A DNA stretch of 12,431 nt from Mycobacterium sp. (GTDB lineage Bacteria > Actinomycetota > Actinomycetes > Mycobacteriales > Mycobacteriaceae): the NCBI GenBank assembly GCA_023264755.1, contig JAHFVB010000077.1, forward strand, positions 1 to 12,431, written 5' to 3'. The notes under the pieces are model-generated. The model did no database searches. It was not told where the DNA came from and was given only the letters and a program-made list of their open reading frames with translations. Positions 6,256 to 12,431 of the stretch are shown here, one piece after another (positions within the stretch are counted from its first letter, which is position 1; each line of letters starts with the position of its first letter). The position numbers were made by a program, and so were the translations under genes.

Positions 6256-7233
6256 ATGACACTGTCACAGGAGACGCGGGCCGGCGAGGCCGTGGCTGCG
6301 GGTCGGCGACCGAACTGGCTATGGGTGGGGTTGGCCGTGGCCGCCTTCGTAGCCGTCGCCCTCGCCATCACCGGGCTGCGGTCCGAACCCGCCTTTCCCT
6401 TCGTGGCTGGGCCCACCGGGCTGGCCGGAAAGCCAACGCCCGCACAGGCGCCCTACCTGGCCGCCAATCACCTGTGGGCGACGGTCGCGATGACCGCGAT
6501 CGGACTGATTGGCGTCGCCGCCGGCATTAGGCTGTCGCTGAAGGGCAGGACGCTGCTGCCGCTGATGGTGGGGCTCAGCGCGGCGACGATCGTCTTCTCC
6601 GAGGTCTTCTACGACGTGATCGGCGGGGTCTACTTCCCGTACTCCCAGACCGACCCACTCGGCTCGACGTTCACCATTCTCGGTCGGACGATGCCGGTTT
6701 GGATCACCGCCGGCTGGTTCGGCTACGGAATCTTCGCCGTCGTGACCTACCTGATGTTGGTCAAGCGCCCGACGACGCGCACGCTCTGGTTCGCGTTGGG
6801 CTTGGCCGCAGTGGGTGACGTGGTGTTCGAAGAGGTTCTCCTCAGCTTCGACGTCTATCACTACTACGGAAACCAACCACTCGTCTTGCTCTTCGAGCTC
6901 CCGTGGTGGTGGATACCCTGCAACTCGGTGGGCGTCATCCTGGCGGCCGCCATCGCCTACCGCTTTCGGTCCAGCCTGCGAGGCTGGAAGGCGTTGTGCA
7001 TGTTGGTCGTAACGCCCATGTCGGTCACCGCGGTATACGGCTTCATCGCGTTGCCCTCCTGGATCGCGGTCAACGGGGACTTCCCCTGGCTGGTCACTCA
7101 GACGCTGGGACTGGCCACGGTGACGCTCGGTGTCTTCGCATTCATGGGTGTGCTCAAGTTCGTCCTGAATCGCGATCCGTTCGACTTGGACTACCAGCCC
7201 ACGGAGGACGCCGAGTTCCTCCGGGTGAACTGA
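6256..7233 (+). CDS. AveC-like (spirocyclase family) multi-pass membrane protein
   Basis: This 325-residue protein has about eight hydrophobic segments (near 21-40, 74-94, 100-116, 147-169, 176-195, 217-236, 246-266, 281-303). Conserved-looking polar residues border the membrane: E116, D120, the FGR-like LGRTMPVWITAGW stretch, E192-E193, YHYYGNQP and the ELPWWWIPCN segment. This order matches my recollection of AveC-like proteins, a membrane family named after the avermectin spiroketal-forming AveC and frequent in mycobacteria, where function is unknown. Cyclisation of a lipophilic substrate is possible but inferred. The ATG has GAGGGA five bases upstream. It heads a run of three genes; the next begins 30 bases after its stop. 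A palindromic site lies upstream. It could instead be another uncharacterised integral membrane family. Confidence 0.65.
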   Translation: MTLSQETRAGEAVAAGRRPNWLWVGLAVAAFVAVALAITGLRSEPAFPFVAGPTGLAGKPTPAQAPYLAANHLWATVAMTAIGLIGVAAGIRLSLKGRTLLPLMVGLSAATIVFSEVFYDVIGGVYFPYSQTDPLGSTFTILGRTMPVWITAGWFGYGIFAVVTYLMLVKRPTTRTLWFALGLAAVGDVVFEEVLLSFDVYHYYGNQPLVLLFELPWWWIPCNSVGVILAAAIAYRFRSSLRGWKALCMLVVTPMSVTAVYGFIALPSWIAVNGDFPWLVTQTLGLATVTLGVFAFMGVLKFVLNRDPFDLDYQPTEDAEFLRVN

Positions 7234-7263
7234 TCGATTCCCGTCTTGAAAGGATTGCACTTC

Positions 7264-8892
7264 GTGTCGACGAAAGTGACCGACCCGATTCGGGGCACGT
7301 CGGAACCGGACCGGTACTGGACGACGACGAACCTCGGCGAAGCGTGTCCCGACGTGATGTCGCCGATGTGTTGGAGTGTGTGGGAGGAATCGGCTGAACT
7401 CGGCTGGCTGTCCTCCATGGCCGCCTTTGGGGTGATCCCGAAGAGTCGCGTCGTGGTGTCACCCGACGTCAACGACCGCGGCCTGTCCTGCTTCTTCGGA
7501 CGCCAGGCACTCAACGTCGACGCCATCAAACGGATCATGGCGGGGCTGCCGGGCGTCGATCCGGACGACTTCGAGCGCGATCTGATGGGCAGTGTGCGGC
7601 CCGGTGCAGCGAAGTACAAGGGTTCGCTGGCGCGAGTCCCGTTCATCCTCGCCAAGGCGCCACTCGCGCTGATGACCACCGGCAGGCGGCTGCAAGCGCT
7701 GCATGACGAGATGTACGCCAAGTGGCTGGTCCAAGTGTTCGAGCCCTCGGGACCCGTTGCCGGACAACCAATCGACCGGCTGGTGGCCGCGCGTGAGGAC
7801 TTCAAGCGCATCTTCTCCGTCCACTGCGTGTGGCGATTCGTCTTCCAGGGCGGCCAGAGCGCCGTGACCAGTGCGGCGGACGCCGCCGGCGAACCCGGCT
7901 TGGCAATGGAGTTGCTGTCAGGCGTGGGCGAGGTCAATGAGACGCGCATGGCGGACGAGCTATGGCAGCTCGGCCGGAAGGAGATCTCCGAACGCGAGTT
8001 TCTTCGGTCCTGGGGATATCACGGGCCCAATGAGGGCAACCCCTTCACCGAGGTCTGGCGGGAGAATCCGGCGCCGGTACGAGCCCTGGCCGCGGCCTCC
8101 GCACGGCGCGAGCAACGTCCGGCCGCCCGCGCGGCATTCGCAGCCGAAGCCAATGGGGCGGCCGAACGCAGACTGATGGCCGCCACCCCCGCGCTCAGGC
8201 GCCCGGCCGTGCGCTGGCTTCTTCGTCGGATGCGAAGCATCATCCGCACCCTCCAGGTTGGTAAGGCCGGCTACCTCCTGACCATCGACATGGCCCGCCA
8301 GGCAGCTCGCAACTTCGGCCGCGAACAGGTAAGCAGGGGCGTGCTGAAACACGTCGACGACGTGTTCTTCTTCACCATCGAGGAATGCCAGCAGATGGCG
8401 GCAGGTCGACTGACCGACATCGACGAGATCGTCGCGGTACGTCGCGAGACGCGGGCCTCCTACCAGGCGATGTCGCTGCCGCTGTCGTTCACCGGGATGC
8501 CGGAGGCGGTCGAACTCCATGGGGACGACCTGACCGCGGACCTGGTCGGGGCGGCCGCAGGCGGCGGAACCGTAACGGGGCGAGCACGAATCGTGTTGGA
8601 GCCGGCGCAGGACGTGGAACTGGAGCCGGGGGACGTCCTTGTGTGTCGCTTCACCGACCCCAGCTGGGCCCCGTTGATGGCCATGGCGGACGCCTTGGTC
8701 ATCGACCTCGGCGGCTCCGCCAGCCACGGTGCCGTCGTCGCCCGCGAGCTTGGCATCCCCTATGTCATCGGAACCGCAACAGCGACTCGGGTATTGCGTG
8801 AAGGCGACCGAATCATGGTGGACGGTAGTAACAATCGAGTGACCGTCATTCAGCGCGCCCCGGGGCTCGCGGATCACTCGACGACCGTCTGA
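7264..8892 (+). CDS. PEP-utilizer mobile-domain protein without ATP-grasp domain
   Basis: The 542 residues end in a PEP-utilizing enzyme mobile domain (about 425-535), where GSASHGAVVARELGIP carries the phosphoryl-transfer His488. The upstream signature PGDVLVCRFTDPSWAPLM is that of PEP synthase and rifampin phosphotransferase. The N-terminal three quarters match the central region seen in such proteins (MSPMCWSVWEES near 33-44) and contain Arg/Ala-rich helices at 270-330. The ATP-grasp nucleotide domain expected at the N-terminus is absent. The protein may relay phosphate with a separate partner, bind a substrate, or be a descendant without catalysis. GTG at 7264 is chosen because AAAGGA lies 9 bases upstream; a TTG at 7246 would add six residues. 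It sits between two membrane-protein genes in an apparent operon, which suggests a membrane-linked pathway for a lipophilic compound. Confidence 0.85.
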   Translation: MSTKVTDPIRGTSEPDRYWTTTNLGEACPDVMSPMCWSVWEESAELGWLSSMAAFGVIPKSRVVVSPDVNDRGLSCFFGRQALNVDAIKRIMAGLPGVDPDDFERDLMGSVRPGAAKYKGSLARVPFILAKAPLALMTTGRRLQALHDEMYAKWLVQVFEPSGPVAGQPIDRLVAAREDFKRIFSVHCVWRFVFQGGQSAVTSAADAAGEPGLAMELLSGVGEVNETRMADELWQLGRKEISEREFLRSWGYHGPNEGNPFTEVWRENPAPVRALAAASARREQRPAARAAFAAEANGAAERRLMAATPALRRPAVRWLLRRMRSIIRTLQVGKAGYLLTIDMARQAARNFGREQVSRGVLKHVDDVFFFTIEECQQMAAGRLTDIDEIVAVRRETRASYQAMSLPLSFTGMPEAVELHGDDLTADLVGAAAGGGTVTGRARIVLEPAQDVELEPGDVLVCRFTDPSWAPLMAMADALVIDLGGSASHGAVVARELGIPYVIGTATATRVLREGDRIMVDGSNNRVTVIQRAPGLADHSTTV

Positions 8893-8929
8893 CGGACTTG
8901 GCCGTGGACCGCTGGAGGGCTATCCACTG

Positions 8930-9655
8930 ATGTACGACGCGTGGGAACTGCTGGGCCGAATCGACGCGCATCCCTACGCGCTGATTACCGGGCTGGCGAT
9001 CGCGATGCTCTTTCAAACCGTGTGGATGGTCGCCGCGATCCGCGTTGCGCGGCGCGACCAGGCCTATTCGGTGCCACTGTCGTGCACGTTCCTGTGGTTC
9101 GCCCACGATCTCGGCTTCGTCGTCCGGCTAGGGGAGTGGTCGAATCGATACGATCACTGGTTTCTCTACCTGTTCTGGCTCGGAATGCTCAGTGCAGCAC
9201 TGCTCGAGCTCGTCTTCTTCGCGCAGATAGTTCGATACGGGCGCCAGGAGCTGGCCGCCGTGCTGACCGCGGGCCAGTTCCGGGCAGTGATCGCCGCGGC
9301 CGTCGTCGGAACCATCATCGCCTGGGAGTATCTGCGCTCCCTTGTCGGCGACCCGCTGTACATGGCCAGTTCGGCCTTGACGCTGATGTCCTTTGCTCTG
9401 TTCGGTCCGGCGCTCTACCTCAGGCGAGGAGGTCCCCGCGGTCAGAATCTCGTCATGTGGGTGAGCTTCACCGCGATGACGTTCACCTGGTGGCTGACCA
9501 CGGCCAGCTACTTGCCCTCAGCGTTCCGCTCGCCACAATGCCTTGCGGTAGGGGGGTTTTCATTCGTCGTCGGGGTGGTGATGTCGGCGGTATTCGTCCG
9601 CCACCGTCAACGGGAAGCCTCCGAAGCGACGCTGGTCCCCGCCGCACTGAGGTAA
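8930..9655 (+). CDS. Small multi-pass membrane protein, weakly Pyr4-like
   Basis: This 241-residue protein has about seven hydrophobic segments (near 17-38, 48-66, 77-100, 116-134, 144-163, 173-194, 206-224) and short loops. Aromatic residues crowd the membrane edges (FLWFAHDLGF, WFLYLFWLGM, TFTWWL), and acidic D60, E69 and E93 lie near them. Size and segment number, plus a motif of LMSFALF then RRGGPRGQNL, recall Pyr4-type membrane terpene cyclases of fungal and bacterial meroterpenoid pathways. That is a memory-based resemblance, not an alignment, and no catalytic pair is confirmed. GGAGGG lies 10 bases before the ATG. It follows the mobile-domain gene by 37 bases and its end overlaps the convergent thioesterase gene by 49 bases. 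Otherwise: uncharacterised membrane protein. Confidence 0.75.
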   Translation: MYDAWELLGRIDAHPYALITGLAIAMLFQTVWMVAAIRVARRDQAYSVPLSCTFLWFAHDLGFVVRLGEWSNRYDHWFLYLFWLGMLSAALLELVFFAQIVRYGRQELAAVLTAGQFRAVIAAAVVGTIIAWEYLRSLVGDPLYMASSALTLMSFALFGPALYLRRGGPRGQNLVMWVSFTAMTFTWWLTTASYLPSAFRSPQCLAVGGFSFVVGVVMSAVFVRHRQREASEATLVPAALR

Positions 9656-10527
9656 CCCTCCTGGCTGACCAAGCACGAGAGTTCGCCAGACCGATTGAAC
9701 ATCGCCCCCGACACCAGGCCGCGTCCCCCGGTGGCGCTGGACGAGAGTTGGTCGTAGAGCATCCAATCGTCGAGCTTGACAGTTCGATGAAACCACAGCG
9801 AATGGTTGAGTGACGCGGTGAATCCGGGGCCGCGGCTGGTTCGCCGCGCGGCGATCATCACCGGATCCAGCAGCGTCAAGTCACTGACGTAGGTGATGAG
9901 GCAGGACGTGAGCAGCGGGTCCGCGGGCATGGGACCATCGGCCCGCAGCCAAAGTCGATTGATGCGACTGTCAGTCGCGGGAAGCTCCATCGCGATGCGC
10001 GGCGGCGTTGTGACGTAACGCATGTCGAAGGGGCGGGGTCGCACCCACCAGCCGTCGTACTCGTGAGCGTAGGGGGCCAGTTGCACTTCGACCCTTGGCA
10101 GTGACTCCGGAGCTGTGACCGTCGGCATCGGGTGTTGGTATTCGGGCGCCGTCCAGCCTTCGTCGCTCTCCTGGTCCGCGGGACCGAATGTTGCCATCGC
10201 GTCCACGATCGTCCGGCCGTGTTGCCTTGCGCTGACTCGGCGCACGGAGAGGGTCTTTCCGTCGCGGACGGTCTCGACGGCGTACTCGATGGGTACTGTC
10301 GGGTCACCGGGTCGTACGAACAGCACCTGAAGGCTGAACGGAAGTCGACCGTGGGCCGTGCGAGCGGCGGCCATCAGCGCCTGGGCGGCGAGCTGTCCGC
10401 CAAAGACGCGCTCCCGGTTCTCCTTTGGCTGGCCTCCGCTGAATTGGTTGGCGCCCACCTGGTCGAGGTCGAGCAGGTCGAAGACGGCTCTTAGTGGCGA
10501 CGTGACTTCGAGCTCCCGGCCCGTCAC
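9607..10527 (-). CDS. tesB: TesB-type acyl-CoA thioesterase
   Basis: This 306-residue double-hotdog protein hydrolyses acyl-CoA to free acid and CoA in the cytosol. The N-terminal hotdog has RVFGGQLAAQALMAA (about 40-54); the C-terminal one has ASLNHSLWFHR (238-248), GRGLVSG and SQEGYL. By comparison with E. coli TesB (D204, T228, Q278), the likely triad is D216 in YVSD, S239 in ASLN and Q289, all present. The common LDH motif reads LNH here, a mild oddity. The frame stays open 120 codons upstream, but that stretch is Arg/Gly-rich shadow. The GTG at 10527 overlaps the stop of the SDR remnant (GTGA), so its translation is probably coupled to that ORF. Context suggests it releases a CoA-bound intermediate or relieves CoA sequestration. 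Confidence 0.9.
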   Translation of the reverse strand: MTGRELEVTSPLRAVFDLLDLDQVGANQFSGGQPKENRERVFGGQLAAQALMAAARTAHGRLPFSLQVLFVRPGDPTVPIEYAVETVRDGKTLSVRRVSARQHGRTIVDAMATFGPADQESDEGWTAPEYQHPMPTVTAPESLPRVEVQLAPYAHEYDGWWVRPRPFDMRYVTTPPRIAMELPATDSRINRLWLRADGPMPADPLLTSCLITYVSDLTLLDPVMIAARRTSRGPGFTASLNHSLWFHRTVKLDDWMLYDQLSSSATGGRGLVSGAMFNRSGELSCLVSQEGYLSAAGTSVASEASR

Positions 10528-10862
10528 GCCCCCTGCGTCCGGGACGAGTTCAGCAGACTGCCGACCGCGGCTTCGCCGTCGGAGCCCACGTAGCCCAGCT
10601 GCGAGGCCAACTCGCCTTCGTTTGGTATCGGCAGCGGCGATTTCCGAACGCGCGTGTGCGCCCCGAGCCCCCCATCCACCGGCAGGACGATGCCGGTGAC
10701 GTACCGGCCCGACGGTGCGCTGAGGAAGAGGGCTGCGTTCGCCACGTCCTCGGCCGCAGACGACGCCGGTGGCGCGGCCCGCCGCCATGCGTCCGGCCCA
10801 GTTTCCTTGGTGCCGCCCGTTATCAGGGCCATCTCGTGGTCCAGGCGGCAGGCATCCGTCAC
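10524..10862 (-). pseudogene. Internally deleted short-chain dehydrogenase remnant
   Basis: The 112-codon open frame starts like an SDR (RLDHEMALITGGTKETG, degenerate TGxxxGxG) and then jumps directly to the SDR C-terminal region (AEDVANAALFLSAPSGRYVTG then LPVDGG). The missing middle, about 150 residues, holds NNAG, the catalytic Ser, YxxxK and most of the Rossmann fold, so the product cannot be a working dehydrogenase. No frameshift is seen; the frame survives to a TGA that overlaps the tesB start. An unusual tail of about 45 residues follows VDGG. It may be kept because it carries ribosomes to tesB. Start GTG at 10862 is only tentative. Confidence 0.7.
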
Positions 10863-10984
10863 GAGTGGGCCGCCAGGTTGACTGCAACCGTGGTTCGGGA
10901 CCGCGAACGACGCCGTGATCGGTCGGCTGGACCTTGCCCCATTCCCTGGAGCCGCCTCGCCGTATTGGGGCCGATCACCAGCTC

Positions 10985-11014
10985 AGATTACTCTAGTGGT
11001 CAATTAATTGACAA
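10985..11014 (-). promoter_or_regulatory. Promoter overlapped by palindromic operator, upstream of SDR remnant/tesB
   Basis: On the minus strand TTGTCA (11014-11009) and TAATCT (10990-10985) are separated by 18 bases, a good sigA-type promoter. A perfect 14-base palindrome GTCAATTAATTGAC (10999-11012) covers most of the -35 and part of the spacer, as a repressor site would. Its start site would be near 10978, about 115 bases before the remnant. The adjacent MarR-family protein is the natural candidate binder. Confidence 0.5.
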
Positions 11015-11052
11015 GCGACTTCTCTTGAACGCCCAGGGGTTTTGCGGACCGG

Positions 11053-11577
11053 TCAGGCGTCGCCGGCCGAGCGTCGCATCGCCGTCACTGCGGCGCGCAG
11101 CTGCGCAACGTCCTTCGCGGTGCTGCCGGACATGCCGAAGTCGATCGTGGTGAGCGCGCGGGTCGCATCGTTGGCGGTCTTGCGTCCGAGCTCGGTGATG
11201 GTGACGCAGGTGGCCCGTCGGTCGGTGGGATGCGGACTACGTCTCAGCATGTCGCGCTGTTCGAGTCGATCGGTGGCGAGAGTGGCGGTGGTGGCGTGGA
11301 CCATCAGGTTGCGGGCCAGGCTCGAGATCAATCGGGTTCCGGTTTCGGAGAGTTGCAGCGTCATGAGCAGCAAGTAGTCGGTCATGTTGAGCCCATGCGA
11401 CTTCAACTCGGTGTCAACGGCGTCCGCAACGATCCGCTGGTAGCGCAGGAGTGAGGTCAAGGCTAAGAATCGTTGCTCGTCTCCGTCGAGCTCCTGCTGC
11501 TCCCAGTAGTGCTTGGCCCAGTCGACGGGATCCGTGATCGTGTCGGGGGTCTTGGCCGCCTTGGGCGCTTTGGCCAC
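11053..11577 (-). CDS. MarR-family transcriptional regulator
   Basis: The 174-residue protein has a Lys/Ala-rich N-terminal extension of about 40 residues, then a dimerisation helix (LALTSLLRYQRIVADAVD), a winged helix-turn-helix (LNMTDYLLLMTLQ, then ARNLMVHATTATLATDRLEQ) and the wing DRRATCVTITELG, typical of MarR repressors that respond to small aromatic or lipophilic ligands. GTG at 11577 is the start; GAGGGAGA lies 6-7 bases upstream. It lies 88 bases downstream of the SDR gene, same strand, and upstream of the palindromic operator and thioesterase pair, so local control is likely. Ligand unknown. The stop is 41 bases from the operator region, so its transcript may run into it. Confidence 0.9.
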   Translation of the reverse strand: MAKAPKAAKTPDTITDPVDWAKHYWEQQELDGDEQRFLALTSLLRYQRIVADAVDTELKSHGLNMTDYLLLMTLQLSETGTRLISSLARNLMVHATTATLATDRLEQRDMLRRSPHPTDRRATCVTITELGRKTANDATRALTTIDFGMSGSTAKDVAQLRAAVTAMRRSAGDA

Positions 11578-11665
11578 ACTGGTCTCCCTCTAGTCGCGTG
11601 ATCAACAGTCTATCCTGCAAGTTCCCTTCCGCGTAGCATGGCCGGTTGGCGCGCGCCGATCGGCT

Positions 11666-12431
11666 TCACCCCTTGACCGCTGTGCGCGAATCCTGCGCCG
11701 CTCGCAAGTAGTTGATGGTCGCTTCGCTCAGCCCGCCATCGACGTAGAGCACCTGACCCGTCACATAGCGGGCGTCATGGCCGAGGAAGAACGGAACTGC
11801 GTCGGCGATGTCCTCTGGGACTGCGCGCCTGCCCGCGGGGATCAGCTGGTTGAACCTGGCCTCTCGCTCGGGATCGGCGGAAACCGTTGCCGTTCCCTCG
11901 GTGCGGACGCCGCCCGGGGCAATGGCGTTCACTCGAATCCCCCGATCGGCCAACTCGACCGCACACAACTTGGTCAGCGACACCACGGCAGCCTTCGACG
12001 GTGAATAGGCCGCGGTTCCGGGAGTGGGGAGCTTGGCGGCTATCGACGCAACGTTGACGATCGCGGCGCCGGCGGCCTCGCTCAGCTGGGGCAGCAAGGC
12101 CTGCGTCATTATCAACGTGCCGAGTACGTTGACGTCCATCACCTTTCGAAACTCGTCGGGGTCGACCTCGGCCAGCGACGCGGGTGGGAAGATCCCCGCG
12201 TTGTTGACCAGTGCGTCGACGCGGGGCAACGACGATGAGAACCGCAGTGCGGCCTCCTTGTCCGTGATGTCGAGTTCTGCAGCGATGCCGTCTATTTGGT
12301 CCGCCACGCGTTGTGCGGCCGCCCCATCGAGGTCTACGACGACCACGCGGTAGCCGTCCCTGGCCAGTCGTGTGGAGACGGCGGCGCCGATGCCCCGGCC
12401 GCCGCCGGTCACCACGGCAACTCGGGCTGTA
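11666..12431 (-). CDS. Short-chain dehydrogenase/reductase (5' end beyond window)
   Basis: An SDR of about 255 visible codons; the frame runs off the right edge in a stretch reading TARVAVVTGGGRGIG, so the true start lies outside. Motifs in order are TGGGRGIG, an Asp after the second strand (VVVDLD) favouring NAD(H) over NADP(H), NNAG, Ser in NVASIAA, YSPSK, RVNAIAPGGVRTEG and YVTGQVLYVDGG, all as in FabG-like classical SDRs. It oxidises alcohols or reduces ketones; the substrate is unknown. Unlike the SDR remnant at 10524-10862, all catalytic motifs are intact. It ends 88 bases before the MarR-family start; the two may be one transcript. Numbering from the internal GTG at 12415 places NNAG at 71-74, Ser124, Tyr137 and Lys141. 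Confidence 0.92.
   Translation of the reverse strand, partial: TARVAVVTGGGRGIGAAVSTRLARDGYRVVVVDLDGAAAQRVADQIDGIAAELDITDKEAALRFSSSLPRVDALVNNAGIFPPASLAEVDPDEFRKVMDVNVLGTLIMTQALLPQLSEAAGAAIVNVASIAAKLPTPGTAAYSPSKAAVVSLTKLCAVELADRGIRVNAIAPGGVRTEGTATVSADPEREARFNQLIPAGRRAVPEDIADAVPFFLGHDARYVTGQVLYVDGGLSEATINYLRAAQDSRTAVKG

Noticed and set aside
7960..8877. 305-codon open frame on the minus strand
   Set aside because: Antisense to the PEP mobile-domain gene, whose motifs are clear; the translation resembles no family.
9805..9807. Asn241 in the thioesterase as a lost catalytic Asp
   Set aside because: Counting back from the C-terminus of E. coli TesB places its catalytic Asp in the YxSD motif, conserved here as D216; the LDH Asp is a different position.
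10528..10887. 120-codon N-terminal extension of the thioesterase
   Set aside because: Arg/Gly-rich and overlaps the SDR remnant in another frame; TesB homology begins only after the GTG at 10527.
1..12431. Mobile elements, phage genes, CRISPR arrays
   Set aside because: No transposase, integrase, terminal inverted repeats or regularly spaced repeats were seen; the only tandem repeat is the 12-bp unit at 2303-2338.

Overview
The window is GC-rich, uses GTG and TTG starts, and carries a YajQ/DUF520 protein, a WXG-type helical domain fused to a DUF1023 hydrolase, DosR-like operators and an AveC-like membrane protein. This mix points to a mycobacterium, probably a fast-growing environmental (Mycolicibacterium-type) species. 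This is inference from gene content; no rRNA or other species marker is present.

Left part (1-1646): a possible gene tail enters from the left edge. Then come yajQ (minus strand), a tRNA-Tyr(GTA) on the plus strand with a strong UUCG hairpin terminator, and a small FMN-binding split-barrel protein preceded by two DosR-box-like sites, which suggests hypoxia/nitric-oxide control.

Middle-left part (1781-4307, minus strand): an apparent operon with two tiny overlapping ORFs, a 605-residue WXG-like/DUF1023 alpha/beta-hydrolase and a small lipoprotein. The first tiny ORF appears leaderless. The tiny ORFs and the hydrolase are joined by two successive ATGA overlaps, so hydrolase translation may depend on the small ORFs.

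Middle-right part (4388-9655): a SnoaL/NTF2-like protein (minus) is divergent from a Gfo/Idh/MocA-type protein (plus) in which the usual EKP lysine is Trp, as in Gal80-like sensors. A plus-strand operon follows: an AveC-like multi-pass membrane protein, a PEP-utilizer 'mobile' phosphohistidine-domain protein without an ATP-grasp domain, and a second small multi-pass membrane protein with faint resemblance to Pyr4-type membrane terpene cyclases. This three-gene set is the most unusual system here.

Right part (9607-12431, minus strand): a TesB-type acyl-CoA thioesterase whose GTG start overlaps the stop of an internally deleted SDR remnant; an AT-rich palindrome lying on the likely promoter of that pair; a MarR-family regulator; and an SDR oxidoreductase cut by the right edge. 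Thioesterase, SDRs, SnoaL-like fold, Gfo/Idh and AveC-like protein together suggest accessory metabolism of a lipophilic (polyketide, terpenoid or steroid-like) compound, but no substrate can be read from the sequence. No insertion sequence, phage gene, CRISPR array or origin was seen.
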